Shown here piece after piece: positions 61,690 through 64,000 of a stretch of DNA of 64,000 nt. The stretch spans positions 157,639-221,638 of the forward strand of contig CAUYUJ010022526.1 of the NCBI GenBank assembly GCA_963575745.1, written 5' to 3'. Each line of letters opens with the position of its first letter. Position 1 is the stretch's first letter. The notes beneath the pieces were generated by a model that saw only the letters and a program-made list of their open reading frames with translations, ran no database searches and was not told the origin of the DNA. Position numbers and translations under genes: made by a program. The stretch comes from Prorocentrum cordatum (taxonomy: Eukaryota; Sar; Dinophyceae; Prorocentrales; Prorocentraceae).

Positions 61690-62475
61690 ACAAGCGAGGG
61701 CGTTGGTGGATTGGCCTCGCGGTCAACTGCAATGCGTGGTCGAGGTTCGCCAACCTGCTTTGCGCAGCCACTGTCAGGTGCTGCGGCTTCGTTGCCGTTC
61801 AAGAGACGCATTTGGATTCGCAGCGCACTCGAGACGTTCAATGACAGCCTCAACGGCTCGCATGGGCCTCGGAGGCCGCGCCAGCGATCAACGTTGGGCT
61901 TGGTTCCCAGCGAACTGGAGGCCTTGTGCAGATGGCGCCCCAGCATCTCGGGCTCGAGCCGATCGACCTGCTCGGCAAGCAGGCGGTGCTGGAGCCTGGT
62001 CGCGCCATCATCTCCCGCCTCAATGGCGCCTGCAGTGGTGGCATCGCGTGGGTCGACGTGCATCTGGAGGTCAACGCCGGGCTCAACCAGAGCAATGCCG
62101 CTGCCCTCTGCGCGGTGCTCAAGGCCCTGCAGGCGGCCGACAGGCCCTTCATCGTGTGCGGGGACTTCGCCATGGAGCCGTCAGTCTTGGAAGAGTCTGG
62201 CTGGCTAGAGGCGGCGCAGCCGGTCGTTGCCGCGCCCGCGGGGGCAACGTGCAGACCCGCTGGCAGGGTCATTGTTTTCGTCGTGGTCTCGAGGCTCTGC
62301 CGCGGGGCGAAGGCCAGCGTTATCCACGGGCTGGACCTCAGCTCGCGCGATCCAGTGGCACCCGAGCTGCTCGGCTCGAGCAGGCGCCAGAAGGTCGCCG
62401 TCATGCGCGCGGCCAAGCGACTGCCCCTGCCCAGGTCGCTGGCCTGCTGCGCGCAGGATCACGGCCCAGCTTAGC
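61690..62475 (+). pseudogene. LINE E endonuclease
   Basis: GRWWIGLAVNCNAWSRFANL and FVAVQETHLDSQRTR (catalytic Glu) lie in the ORF1 frame up to 61844. Another frame (61926-62474) gives GGIAWVDVHLEVNAGLNQSN and DRPFIVCGDFAMEPSVLEES, where the usual GDFN Asn is Ala. The SDH end motif was not clearly seen. Confidence 0.72.
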
Positions 62476-62499
62476 GGGCCATTCGCGACCAGCTCGAGC

Positions 62500-64000
62500 G
62501 CATGACTGACTTGGGCAGTATGTGGCGGGCTTTCGTCAAGCAGGCGGAGGTCAACCTGATTGACGCGCGCGGGCTCATCAACGACCTCGACAGGTACTCA
62601 GGCCGCGCGGAACGGCCCAGGCTTTCAGCCACCTCAGCCACGGCGCCGTCGCCGCCTAGGCTGCCGCGCGCCACTCGAGCTTCGACCTGGCGCAGGTCGG
62701 TGGCTATCTGTCTCTGAGACGCAGCGCAGATCGAGCGGCCGCTCACCAGGTTCGGAGCCCTGCGCGCCTTGGGCAGGCTAGCTAGCAGGCCGCCGCCCGA
62801 CCTCGCAGAGCTGCAGGGCGTGGTCAGCATCGTCGCCAGTTGCGCGCGGGATTTCTCCCTTGATCAGCTTGAGGTGCTCAGTGCGGCGTGCTTCAGCTGG
62901 TCCGAGGCAATGGTCGAGACGGATCTCGACGAAGCCTCCAAGAATTGCAACGACTGGGTGCTGCGCCCTGTCGCCACGGGCTCAGGCGTCATCCATGCTG
63001 TCACGAAGACGGCTCAGTTATGGAATGCGAAGCCAGCCAACGCGGTTGGTGTGGCGCCGCTCACCATTCGGCAGAGCCTGCAGGCGTTGGTCGAAGTGGT
63101 CCAGATGCTGGGACATCGTCGCCCCCCAGGTCCTGCCAGTCTTGGCAGCAGGTGGTGGTGTGCATGGTGCGAAGACCCCGAGGGAGCTCGAGCCTGAAAA
63201 GGCACCGTCTGCCTTGGCCTGAGGGCCTCGGAGAGCGCCCCGACAGGCCTACTGTGGCCGAGCACCGGAAAGTGATCTCGTCCTTCAAGCCCCAGTCTGG
63301 GTCCAACTTTGACAGCGTCCGTCCAAGGGAATTCAATCTGATGGATGACCTATGCATTGAGGCCCTCATTGATCTGATGATGGCCATCGAGCAGCAAGCA
63401 GATTGGTCCAGTGTCATCACCAAGATGGCCTTCATTCCCAAGGCAGATGGAGGCCTTCGACCCGTTGCGTTGTTGGCAGCGGTGGTCAGAGTTCACGGCA
63501 GGCCTCGCAGGCCCATCATGCAGCAGTGGGAGAGGGCCAGTGACAGGCCCTACTGGTGGGCATGCTCAGGGCGCTCATGTTACAGACCGGTGTGGCAGCA
63601 GCAGACGACATCAGAGTGGATTGCGATGGTGGCTGAACTGCGCCCCGATCAAGACTGGGCCTCTGCCAGCATCCTGCTGGGCCTCTGGAAGGCATTCGAG
63701 CAGGTCTCGCATCGGTGCCTTGTGCAGGCAGCCATCAAGTTTGGGTTTCGGTCTGGCTGGCCAAGCTGCAGATCTCTCTGTCCCGTGCGCTGAGGGTGCT
63801 GCACCTTGATGGGTACTGCTCGCAGGAGTTGCAGGTATTCCAGACGGTGCTAGCTGGAGACGCGTTCGCCGCGGGTTTCATGAAGTCCATGTTGTTGCAG
63901 CCGCTCGACGAGATGGTCGCGCAGTTCGGGGCCGCCACGCCAGCCATCGTGGTCGACGACTTGGTGCTCCAGCGCTGGGGCGGTGCAGGCCTCCAGCCTT
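62500..64000 (+). pseudogene. LINE E reverse transcriptase, partial
   Basis: The N-terminal linker lies at 62769-63197 (NCNDWVLRPVATGSGVIHAV). The finger/palm blocks are SSVITKMAFIPKADGGLRPV (about 63411) and SILLGLWKAFEQVSHRCLVQ (about 63672), where the first catalytic Asp (usually LLDLWKA) is Gly. TPAIVVDDLVLQRWG (about 63940) holds the catalytic pair as VVDD. The window ends before the thumb and RNase H. Confidence 0.8.

Larger units (their letters stand above)
60446..64000 (+). mobile_element. LINE E, 5' part, runs off the window
   Basis: + strand LINE: SL relic, 178-bp leader, ORF1 (60645-61633), endonuclease (61690-62475) and RT (from about 62500 to the window end). It is inserted in minisatellite array 2. 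ORF2 is broken by frameshifts. Confidence 0.87.

Overview
The window reads as nuclear DNA of a dinoflagellate. The evidence is: (1) four sequences matching the dinoflagellate trans-spliced leader (SL, consensus DCCGTAGCCATTTTGGCTCAAG as known from the literature) at the 5' ends of LINE retrotransposons; (2) a Ty1/copia element of the type seen in dinoflagellates; (3) GC-rich sequence full of decayed APE-type LINEs and very long trinucleotide microsatellites; (4) three tiny exons of one conserved spliceosomal gene (Sm protein E) spread over more than 51 kb with GC-AG introns. The species cannot be fixed from the sequence; a large-genome, GC-rich form such as Prorocentrum would fit, but that is inference. 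No prokaryotic features, rRNA, tRNA or CRISPR were recognised.

Host gene layout. The only confidently recognised host gene is SmE (SNRPE) on the + strand. Exon pieces lie at 7768-7813, 32573-32613 and 58883-58922. They join in phase and read continuously through the Sm1 fold. The first and last exons are outside the window or not recognisable. Nearly everything else lies inside, or upstream of, its introns of about 25 and 26 kb.

Regions. 1-7760: AGT microsatellite, decayed minisatellites (53, 73, 41 and 12 bp units), an approx. 0.85-kb segment present twice (3007-3874 and 4980-5936), and G- or C-rich low-complexity DNA. 8442-15681: a complete copia element with 298-bp LTRs and a CGACG target duplication, frameshifted pol, a methyltransferase-like insert and an extra 3' ORF. 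15682-25103: + strand LINE (A) with endonuclease and RT, and a 3.4-kb direct tandem duplication of its 3' part. 25599-30111: minus-strand LINE (B) with two ORFs and an SL relic at its 5' end. 30112-35900: microsatellites, SmE exon 2, hairpin (MITE-like) elements and a degenerate short-period repeat. 35900-42580: minus-strand LINE C. 42636-49375: + strand LINE D, divergent from C across a 55-bp GGA tract, with a 750-bp CA-rich microsatellite inside its endonuclease. 49375-53020: GGA and GATGAC microsatellites and hairpins. 53024-54700: an intact 558-codon zinc-finger ORF on the minus strand. 54900-60440: hairpins, an approx. 88-bp minisatellite at two loci with a shared leader, and SmE exon 3. 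60446-64000: LINE E, starting with an SL relic and running off the window.

How it fits together. LINE mRNAs appear to have been trans-spliced with the SL before reverse transcription, so the SL is fixed at the element 5' ends. Almost all element ORFs are broken by stops, frameshifts or lost catalytic residues. They are therefore fossils that, with the microsatellites, inflate the introns of a small essential gene.
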